Below, in pieces: positions 24,601 to 30,843 of a DNA stretch of 64,000 nt; within the stretch, counting starts at the first letter, position 1, and each line of letters begins with the position of its first letter. The DNA lies in assembly GCA_905221605.1 (NCBI GenBank), contig CAJNDS010002264.1:248001-312000 (forward strand), read 5' to 3'. The DNA is from Symbiodinium natans. Its lineage: Eukaryota; Sar; Dinophyceae; Suessiales; Symbiodiniaceae. The notes beneath the pieces were generated by a model, which worked only from the letters and a program-made list of their open reading frames with translations, did not search any database and was not told where the DNA came from. A program made the position numbers and the translations under genes.

Positions 24601-24960
24601 GGAAAGGCTAGGTGGCTTCCAATGGCTTGGGGACGCTGGAAAACAGTGGATCACATCACGCTTGGCGAAGCCAGAGCTGTCGTGAGATTGGCCCGACTGC
24701 TTAGTGTGAGACCGTCTGCGCACAGGCACTTTGTTATTAGCTTACAAGACAATCAACCGTGCGCTTGGTCGCACGCAAAGGGGCGATCAACGTCGTGGCC
24801 ACTCAATCGCTTGTGGCGGATGAAAACATCATCACTTCTAGTGTCAGCTATTCGGCTCTTTTTACCATGGGTGGAGTCGGCAATGATGCCGGCAGACATG
24901 CTCTCAAGACAACATGAGTATATTCCAAGGCAAAAGTTGTTGCGGCCCCCGCAGGCTTGA
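21655..24960 (+). CDS. Pol protein of the YR retrotransposon: RT with methyltransferase-like insert, plus RNase H
   Basis: 1101 residues from the first ATG; the frame is open from 21589. RT begins near residue 255 (FTVVPKKDPSKLRKLL). Motif A is ACDESNAF (Asp313), motif B is RLPMGCTHS (365-373) and motif C is YLHVDDAV (Asp753/Asp754). B and C are normally 30-60 residues apart; here about 380 residues separate them, most of which resemble a SAM-dependent DNA methyltransferase (listed separately). RNase H follows: IFATDAMG (Asp910), LGEARA (Glu1005), SLQDNQ (Asp1032) and MMPADMLSR (Asp1081), so all four acidic positions can be assigned. Residues 1-250 have no recognised domain. It overlaps the recombinase frame by 47 bases. 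No stop interrupts it, so it may be functional. Confidence 0.88.
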   Translation: MPISSATEDGACRTFPAADVWTQFYDQQPSLQRLTPLPVPPRPVKSDSTSSRIRRRHQKRMEVWKIAVKMIAVANGLDDGKPLADRTPSLAKTPSIDQHRPAVKQAVATILSEAARFAKARRCLGTTGAHGAPQEPFSAATQLVKFAQADGGYVRMKKNRVNQVPIVANSIDEPKTNHVVPMLQALPPQEAEHYALETNVVDTAGKSSIIFREISEQYGFIGGSMEEFVSYFQRPDLPKQMWRWAPWASCRAVAGFTVVPKKDPSKLRKLLMCCPANYMFEDPRYRAELGMGGGGAITRIHIPSDNLACSACDESNAFTYVLTPEWLWPWFSTPPIRAFHVWDCLPDDFPSQIDVTTLVSAQYMRLPMGCTHSVHILMLINLRYIGITLLASQHLNVNRANRQRAEGLAHLHAAPTHGDADATCLATAAGRDSECSPEEWIEILRSARSSSFRVLVVLLCFMGDRRHGDICDWLETMAQAQGLTLLVISADVAIDSRWDFTNPALVHKFLVAAHEGLIDVIGGSPPSGTLSDTRVNDSVTGLRFLRSRERFWGCPGLNSAEQTQIRRTNALFVNFLAMAEAVCAAGGKFFLAHPDDPGEAPHPSLFVTAEMLEFEGRVGAMRAHHHQCAFGGADMSPTCISTNCSQGFRLEGLWCPGHLEHSSECQRYQRKYVSEYAYAIADMVFHELRYLAHNQIGPTSSAQSSHLAKKVSCYGSRMGSATSPAISILNEDICLGRHVHIHDHQGAVYLHVDDAVTISTGTSSDIHADRVMHFLAEGLEDAGFIVPERVQAADVQKVVGYQPVARPARFKLPDHKWALLADALKELAVPVWIDVEVLRAVLGVWVFAALLNRDLLSIPHAVYRMLDAHPNETIRWWPSARREVLAMSYAAPWLFYDAGAPLATTIFATDAMGNSEVDAGGYGITVRDVSRAAIEQILEYGESQSRSVSRLSGDFTGLKFPERPIKASKPFSLLPNEIFQNEGKARWLPMAWGRWKTVDHITLGEARAVVRLARLLSVRPSAHRHFVISLQDNQPCAWSHAKGRSTSWPLNRLWRMKTSSLLVSAIRLFLPWVESAMMPADMLSRQHEYIPRQKLLRPPQA
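22837..23890 (+). other. Methyltransferase-like domain inserted in the RT between motifs B and C
   Basis: This covers Pol residues about 395-745. The core (452-690) has a first strand and glycine-containing loop (FRVLVVLLCFMGDRRHGD), then DVIGGSPPSGTLSDTR (519-534), a loop LRFLRSRERFWG (542-553) and GGKFFLAHPDDPG (586-598). This order matches a family of SAM-dependent DNA-methyltransferase-like proteins whose active-site loop reads PPC-S/T-x-S-x-x-R and whose later strand reads E-x-P. Here the Cys position of PPC is Ser and the Glu position is His, so cytosine-C5 chemistry may be lost. The S-P-P-S loop could also be compared with the adenine-N6 D/N/S-P-P-Y motif. The domain name is inferred from motif order; only a profile search would settle it. 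Confidence 0.55.
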
Positions 24961-25780
24961 TCGTCATCAGGCCGCCAGGGTCAGCACCAAGACTTTATCA
25001 ACTTATCAGCGACATGCTGCAGTTTTTGTTCAATGGTTGGATGAAGCCCGGTATTCACCTTCAAAACAAGAGGAGTTTGATGATTTGTTGGTGGAGTGGA
25101 AAGAGGCATGCAGCATTGGCAAATCACGTTTTGTCACGACCATGTGTGCTGTTGAGTTTTTCTTCCCTCGCTTCAAACCTCTAGTTTGGGCGCGTGCAGT
25201 CGCAGAAGGCTATGAACGTGCACGTCCCATCAATCACAAAGTGCCTATGTTGTCCGAACCTGCAAAACTGTGGCCGGCATACTTGGTGAACATGGGTTTT
25301 CCGCGAATGGGCCTGGGATTGATTTTGCAACAAACGTGTGGCCTCCGGCCCTCCGAGCTGTTGGCATTAACATCCTCGTCTATTTTGCTGCCTTACAGAG
25401 CATCGGACAACACTGTCATCAGACTCGGTACAGCTGTTGGAACCAAAGCAAAGCGAGAACAGTTTGCGCTATTGTATCCACATAAACATGCTGAAATGAT
25501 CGAGCTGATGAGACGCCTAGTCGCATGCACAAGGCGTGGTGAGAAGCTATTTCCCTACAGTTATGCTTTTTACTTGCGATGTTTCAAGCAGGTGGAGCGC
25601 GATCTAGGGGTAGTGATTGGGTACACTCCTCATTCTCCTCGTGCCGGGTTCGCCAGCGAGCGGATTGCTGCAGGCGAGGACCCTACAGTGGTGCGGCGGG
25701 AGGGGCGTTGGGCGAGCGAGACTTCGTTCAAAGTATACATTGACCCAATCACAGCAGCACAGGTTGGCACGGCCATGTGA
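24914..25780 (+). CDS. Tyrosine recombinase of the YR retrotransposon
   Basis: 288 residues from ATG 24914; the frame overlaps the end of pol. It replaces the integrase of LTR elements and would join the circular DNA copy to the target. An N-terminal SAM-like core-binding region starts near STYQRHAAVFVQWLDEARY. The catalytic residues are all visible: Arg145 in TCGLRPSELLAL, a Lys in the beta-hairpin GTKAKREQF, His240-x-x-Arg243 in TPHSPRAGFASERIAAG, Trp266 in EGRWAS, and the nucleophile Tyr275 in FKVYIDP. The frame is uninterrupted. Expression could be by internal initiation or by a shift from pol; the sequence does not decide. Confidence 0.93.
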   Translation: MSIFQGKSCCGPRRLDRHQAARVSTKTLSTYQRHAAVFVQWLDEARYSPSKQEEFDDLLVEWKEACSIGKSRFVTTMCAVEFFFPRFKPLVWARAVAEGYERARPINHKVPMLSEPAKLWPAYLVNMGFPRMGLGLILQQTCGLRPSELLALTSSSILLPYRASDNTVIRLGTAVGTKAKREQFALLYPHKHAEMIELMRRLVACTRRGEKLFPYSYAFYLRCFKQVERDLGVVIGYTPHSPRAGFASERIAAGEDPTVVRREGRWASETSFKVYIDPITAAQVGTAM

Positions 25781-25865
25781 TTACAACATTTATCGGACGC
25801 GATGGTGTATGTCAGTGCTCACCTGCTCCTTTATTTCCCTGTGCATGCTTTGCTAGCTGAGGCGC

Positions 25866-27020
25866 ATGGAAACCGCTCCGGTGCCGAAGCGCGCCCCCGT
25901 GGCGAGCTCCGTGCACCCTACCAATGGCCGACGACTTGGCAGGAAGCGGAGTCTGACTCCAGGGCCGGCGGTATCTCCTGCGACAAAACCGAGGTGGAGC
26001 GCGGCAGTTCTCAGGCCCCCGAGCCCCGAGCCATCAGGTCAGCCAGTTCTGCCAAGGGCCGGGGCCGCGGACCAAAACCCCCGCCCAAGCGGTCCCGGCC
26101 GCAGGCGCCGTAGTGCCGCTTCGCGATGGTTAAAGTGGCCCCGTTTGCCTCGAATGTTTTGGGGCCGAATGACAAGTTTCTTGGCCCTGATGTTTCTGTT
26201 TGGCAACCATGGCGCAATACACCATCTCGTCAACATTCTGGGCTCTGCAGCTTTGGTTTCAGAGGCAGTGGGCCAAGCGGCGGCCACTGTTGTATCCAAA
26301 GGGACGGAGCTAACGACAGTGTTGTCCTCAGCGGCCGTCGGCGTGACCACTACTACATTGACTGCTGCGGAGGCTGCGTGGCGGGGTGTGGATCTCATTG
26401 ATGTCCATGCCCATCGAGTGCATGGGCGAGTGGCAGCCGCCCGCCATGAGACACTGGCAGGTTGGCTGGTCTCGCCCGAGGGGCGAGCTGCTACGCGTTT
26501 GAACCGCTCGGCAATGCTGCAGCAGTGGCACCAAAATGTATTCCACATCAGCGCTGACATGCCTTTTCTGACTTTGCACGACTACGAGGTGCGTCTGAAC
26601 GGCAGTTTCGCAAGTTATCAGACTAACCTTTTGCTGCATTCATCGGGCATGCTCGTCATGGAGTTTGAAACGTTCACGGTTGATTTCGTGCCTCAATGGG
26701 CCAATCCAGTGTGGGAACTTATGGCCATGAACTTGGAAGCAGAGCATGACCAAATTCTGGAAACTTTGCATCAAGTTCTTGCGCACATTCCGGCCGTGAA
26801 TGTCTCCTGGGATCTTTTCCCCGAAAAAGCCGCTCCTTTGAGTACCTGGCATCGCTGGTGGACGACTTGCAATTCTTTCGTGCTGCAGCATTGGCCGATT
26901 GCTTGGTACTTTTTCCACAAGTTTTGTGACCTTCGGGGATATGGGTGTTTCGGGTTCATGGTCATGGTCCTTTCATTTGCAGCGTGGATGTTTCGAAGCG
27001 CTTTTACACGAGCTGCTTGA
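25866..27020 (+). CDS. Extra membrane-protein ORF of the YR retrotransposon, envelope-like topology
   Basis: 384 residues, between the recombinase and repeat B1, in the element's strand. I recognise no family. Visible features: a basic Pro/Arg-rich N-terminus (residues 1-95); a hydrophobic stretch (FWGRMTSFLALMFLFG, about 98-113); a long Ala/Val/Thr-rich region; three N-glycosylation sequons (Asn213, Asn245, Asn312); a Trp-rich segment (STWHRWWTTC); and a C-terminal membrane segment (CFGFMVMVLSFAAWMF, 361-376) followed by a short basic tail. Two hydrophobic ends enclosing a sequon-bearing middle resemble an envelope glycoprotein, but also many plain membrane proteins. Known extra ORFs of Ngaro-type elements (hydrolase-like) share no visible motif. 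Its intact length suggests it is kept by the element. Confidence 0.7.
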   Translation: METAPVPKRAPVASSVHPTNGRRLGRKRSLTPGPAVSPATKPRWSAAVLRPPSPEPSGQPVLPRAGAADQNPRPSGPGRRRRSAASRWLKWPRLPRMFWGRMTSFLALMFLFGNHGAIHHLVNILGSAALVSEAVGQAAATVVSKGTELTTVLSSAAVGVTTTTLTAAEAAWRGVDLIDVHAHRVHGRVAAARHETLAGWLVSPEGRAATRLNRSAMLQQWHQNVFHISADMPFLTLHDYEVRLNGSFASYQTNLLLHSSGMLVMEFETFTVDFVPQWANPVWELMAMNLEAEHDQILETLHQVLAHIPAVNVSWDLFPEKAAPLSTWHRWWTTCNSFVLQHWPIAWYFFHKFCDLRGYGCFGFMVMVLSFAAWMFRSAFTRAA

Positions 27021-27061
27021 TTACGCAACTGCTGAGCGGAGTTCGGGGCACGAGTGGATGT

Positions 27062-27360
27062 GGGTCATTTCTTTGAAGGCTGCAGCTTCCCGTGCAGAGG
27101 GGGCTATGTGCAACAGCTCTCCGCCCCGTCTGGGAGCTTCAGCGGCCGATGAAAGTATCACGACTCTTATGTCTTCGGATAGACTCAGCGGTTTGCAGAA
27201 AGGAGTGGTTCACTTGCATGCAACATTGTTGTGAGCTGCTCGCTTGATGATCATGAACCGGAAAACGCCCAAAATTGATTCCATGATCGCGGTCGCACTC
27301 GTGAGTTCCTTTTCTGAGGCGGGCTTATACTAGTAAGATGCTGGGAACGTAGTGGACAAA
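27062..27360 (+). repeat. Split direct repeat B1
   Basis: 299 bases nearly identical to B2 (27506-27804). Visible differences include CGTGCAGAGG versus CGTGCAAAGG and CAGCGGCC versus CAGCTGCC. It abuts A2 directly. Confidence 0.92.
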
Positions 27361-27367
27361 ATTGTCC
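27354..27367. other. Palindrome at the B1/A2 junction, candidate recombinase site
   Basis: GGACAA-AA-TTGTCC: perfect 6-base arms around a 2-base centre. The left arm is the end of B1 and the right arm the start of A2. The same palindrome would form when the element's two outer ends (end of B2, start of A1) are joined in a circular DNA copy. Arms flanking a short core are the usual form of a tyrosine-recombinase crossover site. Confidence 0.6.
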
Positions 27368-27488
27368 TTTGCGATGCAACGTAGCTTTTGCTGAGAGACC
27401 TGTCCCGACGCAAACTGGGGATGGGGGAACTCTTGATTGTACGATTGTTGTCGGCGCCGCACTTGGAATCTCAAGGATTTCAGTCAGG
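27361..27488 (+). repeat. Split direct repeat A2
   Basis: 128 bases matching A1 at 19336-19463. It is followed by a 17-base C-rich spacer (27489-27505) before B2. Confidence 0.92.
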
Positions 27489-27505
27489 CCCAGCCCCCCC
27501 ACCCG

Positions 27506-27804
27506 GGGTCATTTCTTTGAAGGCTGCAGCTTCCCGTGCAAAGGGGGCTATGTGCAACAGCTCTCCGCCCCGTCTGGGAGCTTCAGCTGCCGATGAAAGT
27601 ATCACGACTCTTATGTCTTCGGATAGACTCAGCGGTTTGCAGAAAGGAGTGGTTCACTTGCATGCAACATTGTTGTGAGCTGCTCGCTTGATGATCATGA
27701 ACCGGAAAACGCCCAAAATTGATTCCATGATCGCGGTCGCACTCGTGAGTTCCTTTTCTGAGGCGGGCTTATACTAGTAAGATGCTGGGAACGTAGTGGA
27801 CAAA
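27506..27804 (+). repeat. Split direct repeat B2, right end of the YR retrotransposon
   Basis: It starts GGGTCATTTC, ends GTGGACAAA and matches B1. The right flank begins AGACCCATCC. Confidence 0.92.
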
Positions 27805-29155
27805 AGACCCATCCACACTATGGGGCAAGCTGGGCCCAGGCAGCCCACGCCCTCCGCACCGCCCCCCCAGTCTCCCCGCAAGAACTCGTCCATGCACTTC
27901 ATGTGCTGCAACAGCTTGCCTCCAGTGAAGGCAGGCCAGTGCACTTGCCGGAGGCTCAGTTGCTCCTCAGCCTGTCTGCTGCTGTGTCCAGCCTGCCTGC
28001 CAGCGCTCGCGTGCATCTACCTTGGGCCTGGGGCCAAACCGTGCAACCTGACGGCTACATCCCGGCAACCGCCCAGGAAGCCATCCTTCATGCGTTTCTT
28101 GGGGAAGCAGCTGCGTCCAGGCTCCTGCAAGCCATTGCAGAGCCATTTCAGCAAGGCGGCCCCCATGCCCAGCACCCCGACGAGCCTCCCAGTTCAAGCT
28201 CCTCGAGCTCGAGCAGCTCGGCGCCTCCAGGGTTGAGCCAACCATTCCTCTTCAGCCCAGCCCTGATGCACCTTCCAGCGAACACGACTCCGGAACTGAC
28301 GCTCGGTTGGGCTACCGGGCCTCCTTGGCGAACCTTGACCCCTTCACAGCTGAGGAGATCCTAGCGCGGCCGTGCTGCCTGTTTCGGGTTCCGCCGCAGT
28401 TTTGCAAAGGTGTGTTGCGAAAGTCCCTCCATCTGGTGTTGGATTTGATCCGGTCGAGCGCTCGCGCCCCTGGCGACGCGTCTGGACCCGACTCGGTCCG
28501 GGCCTGGAAGCTTTGGTTTCTCCTCCCGCGCATGCTTTTGCACAGGCCTCCCGGCGGGGCCCGGGTCCAGAAAGCTGTGCTTTTGGCTAGGTTCCAGGCC
28601 TTCTTGCGGGGTGAATCCCCCGCCCTCGCCTCCTGTTGCCGCTGGCGACCGCCCTGCCGCGTCTGACGAGGCACGGGCAAGGCGAGCAGTGCACCTCGCA
28701 CACCTGGGTGAGTTGTCAGCCGCCCGTCAAGCGCTGACGGCTGACCCGCTCACGCCAGCCACTGATGCCACTTTTGAGCACCTCTCTGACCCGAATCGCC
28801 GCCCCCCCGAACCGTATGGACCCCTTGACCCCGAGTTGCTCGCGTGGGCGCCGGCGTCACCTGTTGCGCTTGACCGTGCCGCGTTGCTCACTACTTGCGC
28901 CGGGCCCGCAAAGGGGCTGCACCAGGGCCGTCAGGCTTCACTGCTGAGGCAGTACGTGTAGTGTTGGATGCGGACGAGTCGATTGAGGCGTTTGCTGAGG
29001 TTGCGACCCTTGTTGCACAAGCGCGAATCCCTGCTGCTGTGATGCCGGCATTTGGTCTTGGTCGGGTTGTTGCCCTCCGCAAGCCAAACGGGGGCACCCG
29101 TGGGCTGGTTGTCGGGGATTTCTTTAGGCGAGTTGTCGCGAGCCCCATCTGAGCG
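27805..29155 (+). pseudogene. Non-LTR-type RT fragment, N-terminal half, several frameshifts
   Basis: Read in shifting plus-strand frames: a leader region (28307-28666) with CCLFRVPPQFCKGVLRKSLH and AWKLWFLLPRMLLHRPPGG, then (28660-28940) LGELSAARQALTADPL and DPNRRPPEPYGPLDPELLAW, then (28895-29152) RARKGAAPGPSGFTAEAVRV and GLVVGDFFRRVVA. These are successive conserved blocks of an algal/dinoflagellate RT family, with the RT fingers at the end. The copy stops before motif A and needs at least two frame changes, so it is inactive. It starts immediately after the YR element's right end, so the YR element may have landed in or beside it. The matching family copy on minus is at 16.0-16.5 kb. Confidence 0.7.
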
Positions 29156-29194
29156 AGCGCGTGGCGCACGCGGAGGCGTCGCTGTCCGGCTTCG

Positions 29195-29454
29195 TCCGGC
29201 GGTCCCGGATTGGAGGCTTCCCCTACGCGTCGTCCATGGTGGGGGTGCACGGCAAACCGACCAAGGCAAGCAAGCAACCTGTTTTGGCGTCTGGCGCGCG
29301 GCGGAAAGGTTGACCTGCCGGGGTGGGTCTCGGCATCAAAGTGTTCAAAAAAGATCGGCAGCGCGGCCGTGGCCGTCCATTGGGGCGGCCGCGGCCGGGC
29401 GGCCGCGGCCGGCCCGCCAAGAAGCAGCCGGGGCCAAGGGGCCTCACCAAGCAC
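29195..29454 (-). CDS. 5' part of a retroelement ORF with an NPGP (2A-like) motif
   Basis: The frame from ATG 29454 contains ALPIFFEHFDAETHPGRSTF and then HHGRRVGEASNPGPPDE (GEASNPGP at 29223-29200). RVGEA-x-NPGP is a recurrent motif near the N-terminus of dinoflagellate retroelement polyproteins. It ends like the 2A ribosome-skipping signal (D-x-E-x-NPG/P) but lacks the usual Asp. Beyond about 29190 the frame runs into the antisense of the neighbouring RT fragment, so the ORF is truncated. Confidence 0.45.
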
Positions 29455-29469
29455 CGTGTCTGGCGGAGC

Positions 29470-29868
29470 TCAACGGCCCCGCATAGCAGCGACCGCCGCG
29501 TCGGCTGCCGCCCTGGCCGCCTCACGTGCCAAAGCGAGGTCCTCGTCGCTCCTGCCCTTGCCATTGCCCTTCCTGCGGTCCCATTGCCAGCTTTGACCCT
29601 TTCCCTTGCCTCGGCCCTTGCTGTGCGGGGGCTCTGGGCTGCCAGCGCCAGGGCTTCGGGTGCGGCTGCGGCTTCTGCCCTGGGGCGGTGGGTCCCCGCG
29701 AGCCAGCGCCTCCACACCTTGCAGGAGTGAAGCTGCGGCTCCTGTGTGCCACGCCGGGAGTGCCCGCCCCTGCACCAAGGCCTGCACCCACCTAAAGTGG
29801 GCACACGGGTCACACAGACCATCGTCCCCAGCCGGTTCGCGGCATCTGCAGATCCGGCACGGAGACAT
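29470..29868 (-). CDS. Small zinc-finger ORF of the SL-headed retroelement
   Basis: 132 residues. The N-terminus has a four-Cys cluster, CRICRCREPAGDDGLCDPC, typical of a zinc ribbon. It is followed by a helical part (ALVQGRALPAWHTGAAASLL) and a Ser/Arg/Gly/Lys-rich basic tail (KGRGKGKGQS). This suggests nucleic-acid binding, as in a Gag nucleocapsid. It starts 129 bases after the stop of the membrane ORF and ends 15 bases before the next ORF. Confidence 0.55.
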   Translation of the reverse strand: MSPCRICRCREPAGDDGLCDPCAHFRWVQALVQGRALPAWHTGAAASLLQGVEALARGDPPPQGRSRSRTRSPGAGSPEPPHSKGRGKGKGQSWQWDRRKGNGKGRSDEDLALAREAARAAADAAVAAMRGR

Positions 29869-29997
29869 GGCACGGCGAGGGCGGGTGCTACGGGGCTAGC
29901 CGGCGGGAGGGCAAACAAAACGCAAACAAGCTCCAAGTTCTCGACTGGCGCAGCGTGCCCGGTATGCGCAGGCACACCGTCTATGGGATGTGGAGCT

Positions 29998-30723
29998 TCA
30001 TTCATGGGCCGTCCTGCCCCCCCCTCCCCTCCCGTTGCGCTTGTGTGGAGGGCCGCGGCGGTGGCTTGTCGCAGCTGGCGAGTCCTGTGGCGGGCGCGGC
30101 GGGGGTGCCCAAACGTGACGTGGACTGCGTTGCGTGCGGAGGGCAGGGGCGCGCGGCGATTTGGATACGGACCTCTCATTGCAGCGTGGGTGTTCGCTGC
30201 AGGGCTGGCCGTCGCGGCTCCCGCGTCCTCGTCGGGGCGCAGTGCTGGGGGCCGGCGGCAGCACGGTCGCGATGTGGCGCGGTGTGGGAGCAGGCACCCG
30301 GCGAACATGGGCGAGGGAGGTGGCCTGATGAGCCTCCGCTGCCTGCTGCAAGACGCCACAAAGCAAGTCGGTGGTTGGCAGCCCTAGAGAAGCGGCCAGC
30401 TCGGAGAGCTCGCGGTCGCCTCCGGCAGCCACGCACGACAAAAGCTCGCTTGCGGCCGCTGTCCAGGCCGGCGGGCAGGCGGGGCGTGAGTAGCAGCGTC
30501 CCCACAACAGCAGGACCCCCAGCGCTCCCAGCGCGAGTCCCACGCACAACCAGCCCCAACACAAGGAGCAGGGCCCCCACCCCGCAGAGAAGTAGCGCGG
30601 CGCGCCAACGGTACACGTCAGCGCGGCGTGCACGGCAGCTTCGCGGCATGCTGCGGGAAGCTGCGTTGCCGTTGGGAGCGCTTCCCGAGCCGCGTTCATG
30701 CTCCAGCGTAGGGCGGCCACCAA
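29998..30723 (-). CDS. Membrane-segment ORF of the SL-headed retroelement
   Basis: 241 residues from ATG 30723, the first ATG after the DinoSL relics in this frame. A membrane segment is clear (LCWGWLCVGLALGALGVLLL, about residues 52-72), preceded by a helical region (MVAALRWSMNAAREALPTAT) and followed by a second helical region (AAASELLSCVAAGGDRELSE) and a Pro/Arg-rich tail. No family recognised. The tail may be out-of-frame decay. Confidence 0.5.
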   Translation of the reverse strand: MVAALRWSMNAAREALPTATQLPAACREAAVHAALTCTVGAPRYFSAGWGPCSLCWGWLCVGLALGALGVLLLWGRCYSRPACPPAWTAAASELLSCVAAGGDRELSELAASLGLPTTDLLCGVLQQAAEAHQATSLAHVRRVPAPTPRHIATVLPPAPSTAPRRGRGSRDGQPCSEHPRCNERSVSKSPRAPALRTQRSPRHVWAPPPRPPQDSPAATSHRRGPPHKRNGRGGGGRTAHE

Positions 30724-30812
30724 AGGCTCGCCAGGGCCATGAAACCGACCGGCGAGGCTACCGGGGGGGGACAGGGCACGAACTCGTCACTTGAAGTCTT
30801 TTGGCTTGATGC

Positions 30813-30843
30813 CTTGAGCCAAAATGTTGAGCCAAAATGGCTA
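30813..30843 (-). other. Tandem dinoflagellate spliced-leader (DinoSL) relics
   Basis: Read on the minus strand: TAGCCATTTTGGCTCAA immediately followed by CATTTTGGCTCAAG, then GCATCAAG. The first is 17 of the 22 leader bases, the second 14 leader bases up to its splice end. In dinoflagellates, mRNAs that are trans-spliced, copied to cDNA, reinserted and trans-spliced again carry stacked leader relics. The second copy begins where expected, just after the leader's own internal TAG, apart from a 2-base loss at the join. Confidence 0.85.

Larger units (their letters stand above)
19336..27804 (+). mobile_element. Full-length tyrosine-recombinase retrotransposon (DIRS order, split direct repeats)
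   Basis: An 8.5-kb element with the order A1, gag, pol (RT, RNase H), YR, an extra membrane ORF, then B1, A2, B2. A1 (19336-19463) is repeated as A2 (27361-27488). B1 (27062-27360) is repeated as B2 (27506-27804). This A1...B1-A2-B2 split-direct-repeat layout is the known hallmark of Ngaro/PAT-type elements. They replicate by reverse transcription and integrate through a tyrosine recombinase, not an integrase. I saw no LTRs and no target-site duplication, as expected. The repeat pairs differ at only a few positions (for example near 27098 versus 27542), suggesting recent insertion. Two departures from a clean element are a frame shift in gag near 21310 and a C-rich 17-base spacer between A2 and B2. 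Confidence 0.9.
29190..30843 (-). mobile_element. Retroelement fragment headed by tandem DinoSL relics
   Basis: On the minus strand the order is: two adjoining copies of the DinoSL end (30843-30813), a short leader, a 241-residue membrane ORF (30723-29998), a 132-residue zinc-finger ORF (29868-29470), and the start of a third ORF with an NPGP motif (29454-29195). The unit then meets the plus-strand RT fragment at about 29160-29190. The leader relics mean it was copied from a trans-spliced RNA. The closely spaced ORFs resemble the gag-like and pre-RT region of dinoflagellate retroelements. The RT itself is missing. Confidence 0.6.

Noticed and set aside
29223-30359. 378-residue minus-strand open frame
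   Set aside because: It is a shadow of the membrane, zinc-finger and NPGP frames in another phase and has no motif of its own.
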